A stretch of 34,080 bases of DNA from Acrasis kona (lineage: Eukaryota > Heterolobosea > Eutetramitea > Acrasida > Acrasidae): the NCBI GenBank assembly GCA_026419775.2, contig JAOPGA020001493.1, positions 1 through 34,080 on the forward strand. The letters run 5' to 3'. Below are positions 10,721-20,644 of this stretch, piece after piece; position 1 is the first letter of the stretch; each line of letters opens with the position of its first letter. Under the pieces are notes generated by a model. That model searched no databases, had not been told where the DNA came from, and saw only the letters and a program-made list of their open reading frames with translations. A program made the position numbers and the translations under genes.

Positions 10721-11283
10721 ATGGACAGGCTAACCAACGAACATTCTCAGGTGTTGTGCTTACCAGAGATCCTCCAGCACATCTTTGCATATATGGAAGA
10801 TAAAGATGTTGCGAGATCACATTTGGTAAACAAACATTTCAATCACCACTTGCCTCGTTTTCATCAAACAAATTATAACAATAAACATTTTATGGTGTCG
10901 GTCGACGACCCCGTAAAATTAGACCTTGACATTGCAGTCAAATCTGCAACGAGCATGAAAATTGAGTTGACGTAAGTGAGGTCGTACTGCAAAAACTAAC
11001 AAAATTTTACAGTTGGATGGACCAAGGCTGGGGCAATAAGAAGGGGACGTTCTTAATTAAAGAAATTAAATTAGACGAAGATGGAAAATCGTTCTTAACG
11101 TCAACCATTCAACCTTTTGATGTTGCTGGCCATAGAAGGAGTGTCAACGAAACTGAATTTAAGTTTGAAGAGGAGATACATGGATTAGAGTTTCGTGTGA
11201 TAGTGGGAGGTGGTGGGGGACACCAATTGAACATTGAAAAACTCAAGATTCTGATGACGTATCTCCCGCATTCCGAACTTTAA
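10721..11283 (+). CDS. F-box protein with C-terminal beta-rich module
   Basis: Two exons, 10721-10971 and 11013-11283, with a 41-nt intron (10972-11012) that contains a ctaac branch-point-like motif; 173 residues. Residues ~12-45 (LPEILQHIFAYMEDKDVARS, then a helix ending FNHHLPRFH) form an F-box, which docks to Skp1 in SCF ubiquitin ligases. The remainder is predicted beta-rich. It contains the motif DQGWGNKKG just after the splice junction and a strongly glycine-rich turn (VGGGGG), and would be the substrate-binding part. I recall similar DQGWGN-KG modules after F-boxes in other protists, but the family name is uncertain. It lies 127 nt downstream of the pump/channel gene in the same orientation. 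Confidence 0.75.
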
Positions 11284-11486
11284 CTAGTAAACAAAACGTT
11301 CTAATTTGAAATTTTGTTTTCATGATGAAACATTTAATTGGAAGGAATTTCTTTATATGTAGTATTATTATACCTTTATGATGTTGATTGTTTTAGTTAA
11401 TGATTTGCAGCTACCGTCAGTCCTTGTCTACGTCCACTTTTTGGTTTTGATGGTGTAGTTGACCTTGAGGAAGTTCAATATGAACA

Positions 11487-13301
11487 ATGTTGAAAATCCA
11501 TCAGACGCTAGGTACAACAAACAAATGTATTGGATCATGCGCTGTTGCGTTTAGAAGAGTGCAATGTTTACAAGTTATGAGGTCATATGCTCGTGTGAAA
11601 TTTTCGTCTGCAGATTCATTAATGCCCGGAAACATCAGAAGGAAACCAAAACAGCACTCTGGTCCTCGAATGGATGCTGAATCCTATTTACGGAAAAAGG
11701 AACAAAGAAAAGTTTTAACACCTCGAAAGCAACTATTCGCCACAGTAGTAAACGGCCTACGTTCGTTGTGTAAAAAAGAGAAAGCGGAGGAAATTATGCC
11801 ATATTACAGAGACGAAGTATGGCCGAATGCAATTCACATTCCACTTGATGATCAAGTTACAGTTTTCGAGTTACTTTCAAGACAGAACCCACCTCCCATT
11901 AAAAGCATGTTAGATTTATACAGCTCCATGATCAAGAACGATCACATCAAACCAGATTCAAGGTTGGTAGGACATCTTTTATTTGCATTCTCGGAATGTC
12001 CACATCCTAAAAACGGAATCCACAAGCATGTCGAACGAGCGAGTACTTTTGTGAAAGAACAAATGCCAAGGTACCACATTCCACTAACCCTCATCATTGT
12101 TAACAACATCCTCCGCGCATGCTTCAACCATCTGAAACAAGTACACTCACTCGTTGGTGGCGAAGGAAATAAAGAAGAGAAAAGAGAAGAGTTCCTAAAA
12201 TCAGCCGCACCAGTATACGATATTGCAAAGAGTTACTACGATAGTCTCGTCAAAAGGATTAAAAATGAAGACCAAGAATCAACTGAAGATCAACAACCAA
12301 TTGAAAAAGAAGAAGACGAAGGAGAGAAGGAAGAGGAGAACAAACACGTTGAATTATTAGAGACAGATCCCACCAAAGCTTCTTTAACGCCTGACTCTTC
12401 TACTTTTACATACATGATTAATGTCCATTCAGCAAATGATGCGATCCATAAAGATCCGAACGAAGAAGATCCCATAATAAAGTGTTTCCAAGTATACGAT
12501 CAAGCAAGATTGTCGAAGGTGCCTCTTAAAATACATTTGTACAATACTTTGATGGTTTGTGTAATGAATAATAAATATTGGCAAGGCGATGCGACCGAAA
12601 GGTCTGAGGTCATCCTTGGCATTTATAAAGATTTGATTGAAGACTCTTTCTCTAAACCCACATCACATACCTTCACTTTGATGTTACAATGTATAAATAA
12701 ATGTAGAGTCAACCGTGGTAAAACTGCACAACAAGAAGAGCGTATTGCGGGACAAAAGCATTATGTGCCCATTCGCATATTAGCCACGTACAAGGAGATG
12801 ATGCATCAGTGTAAAGTTACCGATCTTGATTCTGCACTATTGAATTACGCTTGTCAGAGTTTGGCTCAAAACAATCACTTGGAGGAAGCTCATGATTTAT
12901 TGATAAATAAAATGAGATTGAGTGCCACTAATAAAACTTCATACAATAAATTTAAAATTAGCGATCCATTCAAAGATCGTGACTCTGGACATTCTTTGGT
13001 GAGAAACTTGACCTGTCAAATACTTTTGAGAAAACTTGTAGCAAGAAAATGTAAAGACACAAGCGAATTGCACAAATTTGTGATTCCTGTGCTTGCTCTA
13101 ATGAGAGATGAAGGTCTCCACATGAGCAAGGAAAGACTAACCTATCTTGTTCAGAGAATGGTGGATACAACCAAACCTAAAACAGTTGTTAAAGAATTTT
13201 GTGAGTACTGCGAGCGTCACTTTGGTGTTATCCCTGGTGAAATCTCAACAGGAGTGATGGAGAAGAGGATCAAGAACGTCATCTCAAAAAGAAGAAAGTA
13301 A
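11487..13301 (+). CDS. PPR-like helical-repeat protein, probably mitochondrial
   Basis: Single exon, 604 residues. The N-terminal ~55 residues are basic, carry hydroxylated residues and have almost no acidic ones (RRVQCLQVMRSYARVKFSS), which suits a mitochondrial targeting presequence. The rest is alpha-helical with repeats in the pentatricopeptide register: PDSSTFTYMINVHS, PLKIHLYNTLMVCVMNNK, PTSHTFTLMLQCINKC and LDSALLNYACQSLAQNNHLEEAHDLL. PPR proteins bind organellar RNA for processing, editing or translation. A Glu/Asp/Lys-rich low-complexity insert (about residues 259-288) interrupts the repeats. The C-terminus is basic (KRIKNVISKRRK). A short ATG frame starting at 11480, out of frame, overlaps the start. 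The gene is convergent with the SH3 gene, with 9 nt between stops. Confidence 0.75.
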   Translation: MLKIHQTLGTTNKCIGSCAVAFRRVQCLQVMRSYARVKFSSADSLMPGNIRRKPKQHSGPRMDAESYLRKKEQRKVLTPRKQLFATVVNGLRSLCKKEKAEEIMPYYRDEVWPNAIHIPLDDQVTVFELLSRQNPPPIKSMLDLYSSMIKNDHIKPDSRLVGHLLFAFSECPHPKNGIHKHVERASTFVKEQMPRYHIPLTLIIVNNILRACFNHLKQVHSLVGGEGNKEEKREEFLKSAAPVYDIAKSYYDSLVKRIKNEDQESTEDQQPIEKEEDEGEKEEENKHVELLETDPTKASLTPDSSTFTYMINVHSANDAIHKDPNEEDPIIKCFQVYDQARLSKVPLKIHLYNTLMVCVMNNKYWQGDATERSEVILGIYKDLIEDSFSKPTSHTFTLMLQCINKCRVNRGKTAQQEERIAGQKHYVPIRILATYKEMMHQCKVTDLDSALLNYACQSLAQNNHLEEAHDLLINKMRLSATNKTSYNKFKISDPFKDRDSGHSLVRNLTCQILLRKLVARKCKDTSELHKFVIPVLALMRDEGLHMSKERLTYLVQRMVDTTKPKTVVKEFCEYCERHFGVIPGEISTGVMEKRIKNVISKRRK

Positions 13302-13310
13302 ATTTACATT

Positions 13311-14153
13311 TTATGTTGTTATCCTCAATTTATCTATTGGACAGTATCCCATCGGAGAGTAGTTGTTGCTGCCTTTAACTAGTTTCCGGATTACGCACCA
13401 TCCGTTATCTCTTTCCTCTAGTATCTGAACAGTGTCACCCTTATTCACTTGTGCTTCTCTTGGATCCTTGCCTCCAAAATGACTAAAAATAACTTTCGCA
13501 GTTTTAGGGTTGTCACACGTTGATTTTAAAACTATTACAGGTGGACTTATAGATCTAAGCGCCTCAAGCTGCGAAGTTGGTCTCTTAAAAGGATTGTTCT
13601 TATAGTCGCCACTATTCGGTCTAATGGTTGCGGTGGGTGTAACAGAGCGTTTCTTAGGGGTTGTGGGACTTGACGGGTTTGATGATTTCGTTGGTGTCGT
13701 GAAAGGGCTTTTTAGTGGAGATGCTGCATGGTGTTAATTTAAACAATTTTAAATTCGCATACAATTTCGAGAAGAACTGTTTTCGCTCTGTAGTTTTTTA
13801 TCGCTAACTTGTATTATTGCTTCTTTTATTGGTGTAAGCCTTGACTGTTGTATGTCATCAAAATCTGCAAGGTCCTCCAACGTAACCAATTCCTTCAACC
13901 TCCACTTTTCTGCAAAGTCTTTTAGAGTCTGCGACACTTTCTCTTTCATCATAATCTCTTGTTTTTGTAGCTTGATATCAAATTCTGCTTTTAAAAGTTC
14001 CAAATCCTTTTTATGGTCATCTTCCTTCTTCAAGATGTATTTTATTAGTTTAGTAGTAGCTGCCAATAATGCATCAGAAGAAATTGACGTTTGTTTGATA
14101 GATTCCAATTGAGTAAGCAGTTGATGAATGTCTGTGATGTCATCTGTGTTCAT
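13311..14153 (-). CDS. Coiled-coil protein with C-terminal SH3 domain
   Basis: Two exons, 14153-13763 and 13723-13311, joined across a 39-nt GT-AG intron (13762-13724), give 267 residues. Exon 2 has no ATG in its frame and is only recognised after splicing. Residues ~45-85 are a charged coiled coil (KKEDDHKKDLELLKAEFD). A Ser/Thr/Pro-rich basic linker at ~128-200 includes TPKKRSVTP. Residues 206-267 form a divergent SH3 domain: AKVIFSHFGG in place of ALYDY, then KGDTVQILEERDNGWC with W239, and GYCPIDKL with P259 in the position of the conserved proline. SH3 domains bind proline-rich peptides. The gene is divergent from the kinesin gene with 42 bp between ATGs, so the two may be co-expressed (inference). 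Confidence 0.8.
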
Positions 14154-14195
14154 TGTATTTTAGTAATTAACGAATTATTTCAAGTTGAGCGGTCC
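14154..14195. promoter_or_regulatory. 42-bp bidirectional promoter/5' region
   Basis: Entire interval between the start codons of the coiled-coil/SH3 gene (-) and the kinesin-vWA gene (+). It is AT-rich at the SH3 side. It must contain both 5' leaders, as does the 41-bp interval at 5167-5207. Confidence 0.5.
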
Positions 14196-17100
14196 ATGCG
14201 CGGGGTGCGAGTATTCTGTCGGTTTCGCCCTCTCCTTGACCATGAGAGGGTGGAGACAGCGGAGGAATGTGTGACGATGGACGAAACCAATGTGCATGTT
14301 ATGGTGAGTATCACTTAACCTTCCATTTTGTTCACATTGACAGAATCATGATACGTCTTTTGAATTCAATCACGTATTCGACTCCTCTGCAACTCAATCA
14401 CAAGTATATAATGTAATTGGATCATCAGTCGTGCAAGGTATAAAATCTTTGAACGCTCCCACTCAATTAGCGATTTAGATGTAAAAGATGGATATAATGC
14501 TACAATTCTTTGTTATGGGCAGGTCATGTCAGGAAAGACATACACAATGTTTGGACACGAGGACACAATCGACGAAGAATCTAAAGGACTTTCCAGAAGA
14601 ATTATCGACAAATTGTTTTTTTCTTTAGAAAATGACATTGAAATTATCCACTCCGTCTCCGTTCAATTCCTCGAGCTATACAAGGAAAAAATATATGATT
14701 TGATTGAGCGTTAGTTTTCAAAATTCCTAAATATTAACAACACACAGCCAGTAGGTCGCCTCATCTCAAAATAAAAGGAAGCACGGAGCTTGGTTTCCAC
14801 GTAACGGATGCCAGAACAGAGTACGTCACCACCGCGGAACAAGTATACGACATTGTGGAGACCGGATTCCGCAACAGCACATCAACAGACACTTCAAGTA
14901 AAAATTTTCCTTCACATTTGCTTACAAAATTTAACAGTTGCCAGTTCAGTAAGAGGACACACCATACTATTCCTTCAAGTTAACAGAAAACACAAATTAA
15001 ATCTATTTGATACCAAGAGCATCCTATTGCTCGCAGATCTCGCTGGATCAGAAATGGTGAAAAAAACAAGAGCCGAGGGAGGTATATTAGAGGAAGCAAA
15101 ATCAAATAACAAATCTCTACATCAATTAGGAAAAGTCATTGAAGCCATCACCAATCAAAAAACATTTATACCCTATCGAGATTCAAAACTCACTACTTTA
15201 TTGTGTGAAAGTTTAAAACGGAAAGCAAGAACAACATTAATCATCAATGCAAGTCCAAGTGTACTATGCGAGAGCGAAACCTTATCTGCACTACGTTTTG
15301 GAGCTAGATTTAAATTAATAAATGAAACAATCAAACAATCTAATCAACACACGCAAGATGACGCCAGATGTTTGCAACTCAAAAAGAAATTAGAAGAATC
15401 TAGAAAACAAAGAGCTTCAAAGAGCCAAATCAATCATACACACATCACAGTTACTCCCTCTGCTGAAAATAAGACCATTATAGGGTCTATAAGATTGGAG
15501 CTTTCCCATATGAAACAGCGCCTAAAGGTGCAGGATATAAGAAAGTCACCAACTAACAAAATTGATAATTTGGATTATCATAGAGAAATGTTAAATAGAA
15601 TAGAATTACTATTAGAAATGAAAGATAGAAGTGATCAAGAAATAGAAGACTTGAATAAAAGAATAATGAAAAATTTAAATGATATGGGAGCAATGAAGAG
15701 AAGAGAATGGGAGCAAAATAATAAAGTAAAAAGACTAAAAATTGAAAAAGCAAATTTAATAAAAGATCATGAGTCAAATGTAAAATCAATTCAACGCTCT
15801 TTTCAAGAAGAAATCAATGAATTGAGCTGTAATCAGCAAATAAAAGCTATGGAAGCTTTGATTCATGGAGAGCGCTCTGAAATTGAACTTGAAGAAAAGA
15901 TTCAACATCAAGTTACAAAAATTAGAGAGCAAACTGAAAAAGAGAAACATTATATATTTAACCAAATGCTTGATGAGATGCAAAAGTTAAGACAACAAAA
16001 TACTTTGGATTTGTCTTTACTTCAGGAGCGCATCATGAATGAGAGAATTGCTTTTAGCAGCCAGCATGAAGCCGAGCTGCTATATTTGAGAGATGAACAT
16101 TCTAATGAGCTTTTAAAACTCCATAAGCAGATAGCTAGTTTAAATAATATAATATTTGAAAAGGATGCGGAGCTATTGGCACTACGCTCCAAAAATAGTG
16201 CTCCAAAAATATTCCAAAACATTCCCATAAGAGTTGTAAAGAAGTGGAATATTCAAGATTTGTCTTGCTTTGTACAACTAAATGATGTAATAAATACACC
16301 GGCTCATCAGAGATCTCAGATGATTGCCAAATCTATTTTAGACCGTTGTAATATAAATAATCTAAATGATGTTTTTGTTTGGGACTCTGAGGATAATTGC
16401 ATAGATGAACTGAATGATGACCTTTTGGTTGATTCTTTGATAAAGAATCCAGAGTTGGTCATTACAAAGGATGGAGAACGTCTTTATAAAAAATTGTTGC
16501 TGAACATATCCGGTTCAACTTCTTGTTTAATTGAATTAAAGGTTGATCCGGAGGTGGTATGTAGCGATGACATTAAACAAAGCATCAGACAAGTTTTAAT
16601 TGATCAAGACATCTCCTGGAGTGATTTCATTTTGTTTGATACCAATGGTAACAGGATTATCGAGAATGCTGGAAGATTTAATGTTAGATCTGGTCAACAA
16701 ATTCTTGTCACACCAAAGTCAAAAACAATTGATTTGGACCTTCAGTGTGGCTCTCATATTAAGTTTTATGATTGTCCGCAATGGGACGCACCAGAAAAAC
16801 AAACATTCCGTGGGCAGTCATTGTTCTTGTGTAATTTGTATATATTGAGTAATGAAGTTGTTGTTACAGATGAAGTGTTGATGGAGTGGAAATCAATTTT
16901 AAATCCTGCTGCGGCGATTACTCTGCGTGAGTTTATCAATGATAATGGAAAATTTGATTTTGAGAAGTCTGTAATCTTGTCTCATAGTTTTTATCATAAA
17001 CTACTTGTGTGTAATCCACATATTCCTAAAAATGTTCTTTTTGAAAATTGCACACCCTTGTTCCACCAACTCAAATACGGATCTTCAGATGAGTCCATTG

Positions 17101-17891
17101 AGGATGGTTGTTTTGGAGTTGTCGGAATCATGAATGTCATTGCTAAAAATAGGCCTTGTGTCATTGATGATATTACAAAAAATCTATATGCCGTCTTTAC
17201 TCATCGTGTTCCTAATGTTGTTGGAATGATCAAGCTTTTGTATCCTTCAATTAGAACATATGATTCTGTTGACATTGAAGATTTGACAGAGTTGTTCGCC
17301 AGCAAGTTAGAATTAGAACAAGATAATTTGAAATCACAGATCAGGATTATTGGTAATGCCAATGAATCCGTCATGGTGTGTGTGGATACTAGTGGTAGTA
17401 TGAGCGTCTCCTTTGGCGAACAGAAGAGAATAGACTACGCCAAAATGTTCTTCCAAAAACTCATTGACTTGACCTACGAGAGTGGAAGAGCTCTTCAAGT
17501 GGGTTTAATATCTTTCAATTCAAATGCTGATTATATTTGTAACATTACGCGGGTGTACAAGAGGTATAGAAGAGCACTAAGCGATATAAAACCATCTGGC
17601 GGGACAGATCTCATAGGTGCTTTGAAAACGTCTTACTCTGAGCTCAGTAGCGAGAAGTGTAGATTTACAACAAAAAGAATTGTTGTATTGACCGACGGTG
17701 ACGTAAGCACAAGAGGTGGGGACGATCTGATGAATAAAATCAAATGCGGAAACATTCGGGTGGATATGCTTCAGATTGGCACCAATAGAGGAGCATGGAA
17801 GGCGCATTGTCAGGACAGTGGCGGTTGTTTCATAGAAGTTTCCAGAGATGACGAAATGGAATCTCTACTAAAAAGCATAGAATTGAAATAA
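14196..17891 (+). CDS. Kinesin motor with coiled coil and C-terminal vWA domain
   Basis: Five exons (14196-14303, 14344-14437, 14479-14709, 14748-14897, 14938-17891) with introns of 40, 41, 38 and 40 nt give 1179 codons (1178 aa). The start VRVFCRFRPL is the typical first strand of a kinesin motor. The P-loop reads GQVMSGKT (81-88) instead of GQTGSGKT. Switch I reads SSVRGH (197-202) instead of SSRSH. Switch II DLAGSE (228-233) and IPYRDSKLTTLL are canonical. The motor ends near residue 320 and a long charged coiled coil runs to ~620. A region of ~380 residues with no domain I recognise follows. From ~1005 to the end is a von Willebrand A domain with an intact MIDAS: DTSGSMS from D1011, GGTDL, and LTDGD. 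The last exon is continuous from switch I to the vWA domain, so the fusion does not rest on splice prediction. All four introns lie in the first sixth of the coding sequence. Confidence 0.88.
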
Positions 17892-17892
17892 A
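17887..17892 (+). terminator. Poly(A) signal overlapping the kinesin stop
   Basis: AATAAA at 17887-17892 contains the TAA stop (17889-17891). The stop of the convergent TPR gene is only 10 nt further on, so the mRNAs probably overlap. Confidence 0.5.
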
Positions 17893-17901
17893 ATTTTGTA
17901 T

Positions 17902-19265
17902 TTAAACTAAATCGGATATTGCTTTAAGAGTGGCATCCATCCGATTCAAGATTTCATTTACAGGTTTTATAATTTCAGATGAAGGGCTTCTCTTGCCATA
18001 AGATGCTTTTATAGCCTTTGATATTCTTTCTGTCTTCCTCCGTATATATCTTTTGTAAACGCGTTGTATTTTTGTCGCCGCTTCCTCTCGACTGATGACT
18101 GTATTTGGAGTTCGGGGTGTAAACGTATTTGAAGGACCATTGGTTCTAACTTTATTTGAAGTCGATACGTTGGCTGAGAATGTTCTTTTAAATGAAGACT
18201 GCATAGGTGTTTGGGGAGGTTTTGCAGACTTCGGTGTATTTAAGCTATTACTAGGCCTGCCTATTTGTTCGCTACTATATATCCTCCTCACTTCGTTCAG
18301 TTTAGCACTGTTTTTTCTCTTCGGAAGGCTTTTTGATAAACTATTCAGCGGCACGATATTTTTGTTTCTCTTGTTCAATGCTTTATTCATGTCTTCCCTA
18401 ATAGATGCTGTTGTGGGGTCATTATGACCAAAATCGTCCTCAGCAACCTGATGTGCCTTTTTATAAAATCTAATTGCGTTGTCATAGCTGTTAAGGAATT
18501 CATATTCAACAGCTATATTGTGGTATGTTACAGCAGAATATGTTTTGTTTCTCTCTGCGTTTCCATCTAACTTTTCGATGTAACGAAGCGCCGACTGTGC
18601 ATGTTCAAGAGCTTTTTCATGGTCGCCGAGTTGAGATAATATCACACAAATGTTTAAATTTGTAGCAATTGGTGTACATTTCAAGGACTTTGCCGCCTCC
18701 TCTAGAGACAATGCTCTTAGTAAAAATTTTAAGGCTTGGCGTGGATTCCCGCGTTTTCTATAAATACATCCAAAGTTGTTGTATGTGGCGGCTTGTAGTT
18801 TGTTCCGTATGTTTTCTTCAGATATAAAGCCAGCCTCTGGTTTTATGATTGCCTCTGCTCTCTTCAAGTAAACCATCGCAGAATCTGCGTCGTAGTCGTA
18901 TTTTTGCATTGCAATGGTGTTGCATTTTCCGATTAGAATTTCGGCCATGTCTTGAAGTACCTTCTTCCTAGGGGCAGAACAAGATTTTACATGCCCATAA
19001 ATGTCTCTACATAACCGCAAAGCAGCCTCATAGTGTTCTATGAATTTTTCATCGTCCTCCTATGATATTTTAAACAAACGCGCTATTAGAAGAGTACCCT
19101 TTCAGTATATTTGGCCGCTAATTCTAAATGATTATCCATTTTCACCCTTCTTTCGTCAAAGTGAGCGGTTTCTGACCTTGGAGTGAAGAGCAAGGTCCTA
19201 TCGGATGGACTTCTCGGTGTGCGAGGCAAAGAAATCGTTAACGAGTTCTGTACATACGACTTCAT
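17902..19265 (-). CDS. TPR-repeat protein with IQ motif
   Basis: Two exons, 19265-19098 and 19059-17902, with a 38-nt intron (19097-19060), give 441 residues. The chosen ATG at 19265 opens a 42-residue in-frame extension with several SP/TP sites (PRTPRSPSDRTLLFTPRS). A later ATG at 19139 would give 399 residues. Helical repeats follow from about residue 45. Clear TPR units include AATYNNFGCIYRKRGNPRQA, LNICVILSQLGDHEKALEHA and YHNIAVEYEFLNSYDNAIRF, similar in style to TPRs of kinesin light chains and flagellar proteins. A basic Ser/Pro-rich linker precedes an IQ motif (ATKIQRVYKRYIRRK, about 383-397), which normally binds calmodulin or a related EF-hand protein. It is convergent with the kinesin gene and probably an adaptor or scaffold; a direct partnership with the kinesin is speculation. 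Confidence 0.82.
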
Positions 19266-19287
19266 TACAATATTATTTACAAAAAAA

Positions 19288-19293
19288 TTTATT
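19288..19293 (-). terminator. Poly(A) signal at the NT-C2 gene stop
   Basis: Minus-strand AATAAA at 19293-19288 shares its first base with the TAA stop codon of the NT-C2 gene. Confidence 0.45.
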
Positions 19294-20218
19294 TAAAAGA
19301 AATCGAACACCGCAGAACTTGATCCCTGCTTTATGCTACCTTGGCGCTTTAGCACTTCATTCTCAATCTCCAGCTCGGCAATCCTCTTTTTCGCCCGCTC
19401 TAATTCCATTCTTAAAAGTGTAATTTCTTCATTCGCACTATTAGATCTCTGTAAGACAGGAGGTGATGCCTCTACATTAATGGTCCTGCTCATTTTTCGT
19501 TGAGCAATTTGTGCGAATGGATTCGAAGCGGGATCACTCGGTGTGGTGATTATTGGAGATGATGTAGAATTAAATGTAGTTGGAGAAGAAGTAACTTCGA
19601 GCTCTTGTGAAGGTGCGCTCGGAGTAGTCGGAGGTGAAGTTTTTAAATTGTCCGAGTCCCTCTCGAGGGACGGTATATTTACGCCCTGTAGCATGTCGCC
19701 CGTTATACAAAGGCAGGTTAGTAACAAGTCACCACACACGCCATCATGAACGAAAATTTCCAAGTCTTTCGAAACTTTTTCATTCTCTACAACAATAATC
19801 TCGGATAGGTCGAGATGCGACTTGCAGACCGTTTCTATTTTAGATCCGACTTGCTAAAAGGGTTGTCAACATCTTGATGAAATGTAAAAGTGTTACCTTT
19901 AAAACCTGTACCGCTATTCTTTTGTGTTCATACGTACCGTACTCGTCGACGTTCAGTACAGCCTCAAACTCAAAGGTCTGCTTGTATATAATGTGACCAC
20001 CACTTACTACTGTTTTGAATTTTGTACGCCCTATTGTTTCTACTTTATTGATTTTAAATTCCACTGCTATTGCTGGTTGATACCACATCGGTATTTTTTC
20101 AATTGATTCGACCTTAACTATGAACTGTGAGGGCCGTGTAGTGTACAAACAAACCTTGAAATAATAACTTCTGTTTGGTCCCTTTTGTTTTATTCCATGG
20201 AAACCTTGTGCCTAACAT
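19293..20218 (-). CDS. NT-C2 domain protein with C-terminal coiled coil
   Basis: Three exons, 20218-20155, 20117-19897 and 19853-19293, with introns of 37 and 43 nt, give 281 residues. The N-terminal ~150 residues match the N-terminal C2 (NT-C2) fold of EEIG1/EHBP1-type proteins. Landmarks are KLLFQVKVESIEKIP, AIAVEFKI, TFEFEAVLNVDEYGTYEHKR, VQVLKQVGSKIE and SHLDLSEIIV. This C2-like domain usually binds membrane or protein partners in actin and vesicle traffic. A Ser/Thr/Pro-rich linker follows, then a coiled coil (about 233-264: EEITLLRMELERAKKRIAEL). The first ATG lies in a 64-nt exon found by joining frames. Splice positions are supported by frame and domain continuity but are the least certain in the window. 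It is tandem with the TPR-IQ gene, whose ATG lies 27 nt beyond this stop. Confidence 0.75.
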
Positions 20219-20642
20219 GGTTGCGCTTCAACTTTTTGACGTCGGAACTTCAACAAATTTCCTGAAAGATGGTTTGCTATGTATTACAAACAACGTCTAA
20301 TTATCCTTTAGGCTTATTTGGTTGCCGGACGATTAAATTAATTGAAATCTTGATAATATCTGATCCTTTTACCTAAGTTACAAATATGTGTTGTTCAAAA
20401 CTCGGTACGCTCTAATTTAAACTTAGATATGCATCATCTTTTTTGTAAATATGGTCGGCTTTCAAGATCACCTAAGAAAATATACTCTGGAGTTGGCCAT
20501 TCGCACCTTATAATATCAAAACTTCAATTCCTACTTTCAATTTGAATAAAAATCGCAAAGAAATTATAAACAAATGTACCAAGATGATAATTCTTACAAG
20601 ATAATGAGTAGTCAGTGCAGTAATTAATCAAGTTCGTATTTA
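20219..20642. other. Intergenic region, 424 bp
   Basis: Lies between the start of the NT-C2 gene and the stop of the polycystin-1-like gene, both on the minus strand. It should contain the NT-C2 promoter and the short 3' end of its neighbour. It is AT-rich, with no convincing ORF, tRNA or repeat. Confidence 0.5.
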
Positions 20643-20644
20643 TT
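20639..20644 (-). terminator. Poly(A) signal overlapping the polycystin-1-like stop
   Basis: Minus-strand AATAAA at 20644-20639 overlaps the TAA stop (20645-20643), which is followed by a second in-frame TAA. Confidence 0.5.

Noticed and set aside
13749-14153. Coiled-coil frame as a complete 134-residue gene
   Set aside because: Its last codons are intron. Splicing at 13762-13724 joins it in frame to an SH3-encoding exon.
14808-14937. ATG at 14808 as start of the kinesin
   Set aside because: This reading is out of frame with the motor exon and runs through an intron. The true motor N-terminus (VRVFCRFRPL, P-loop) lies in upstream exons from 14196.
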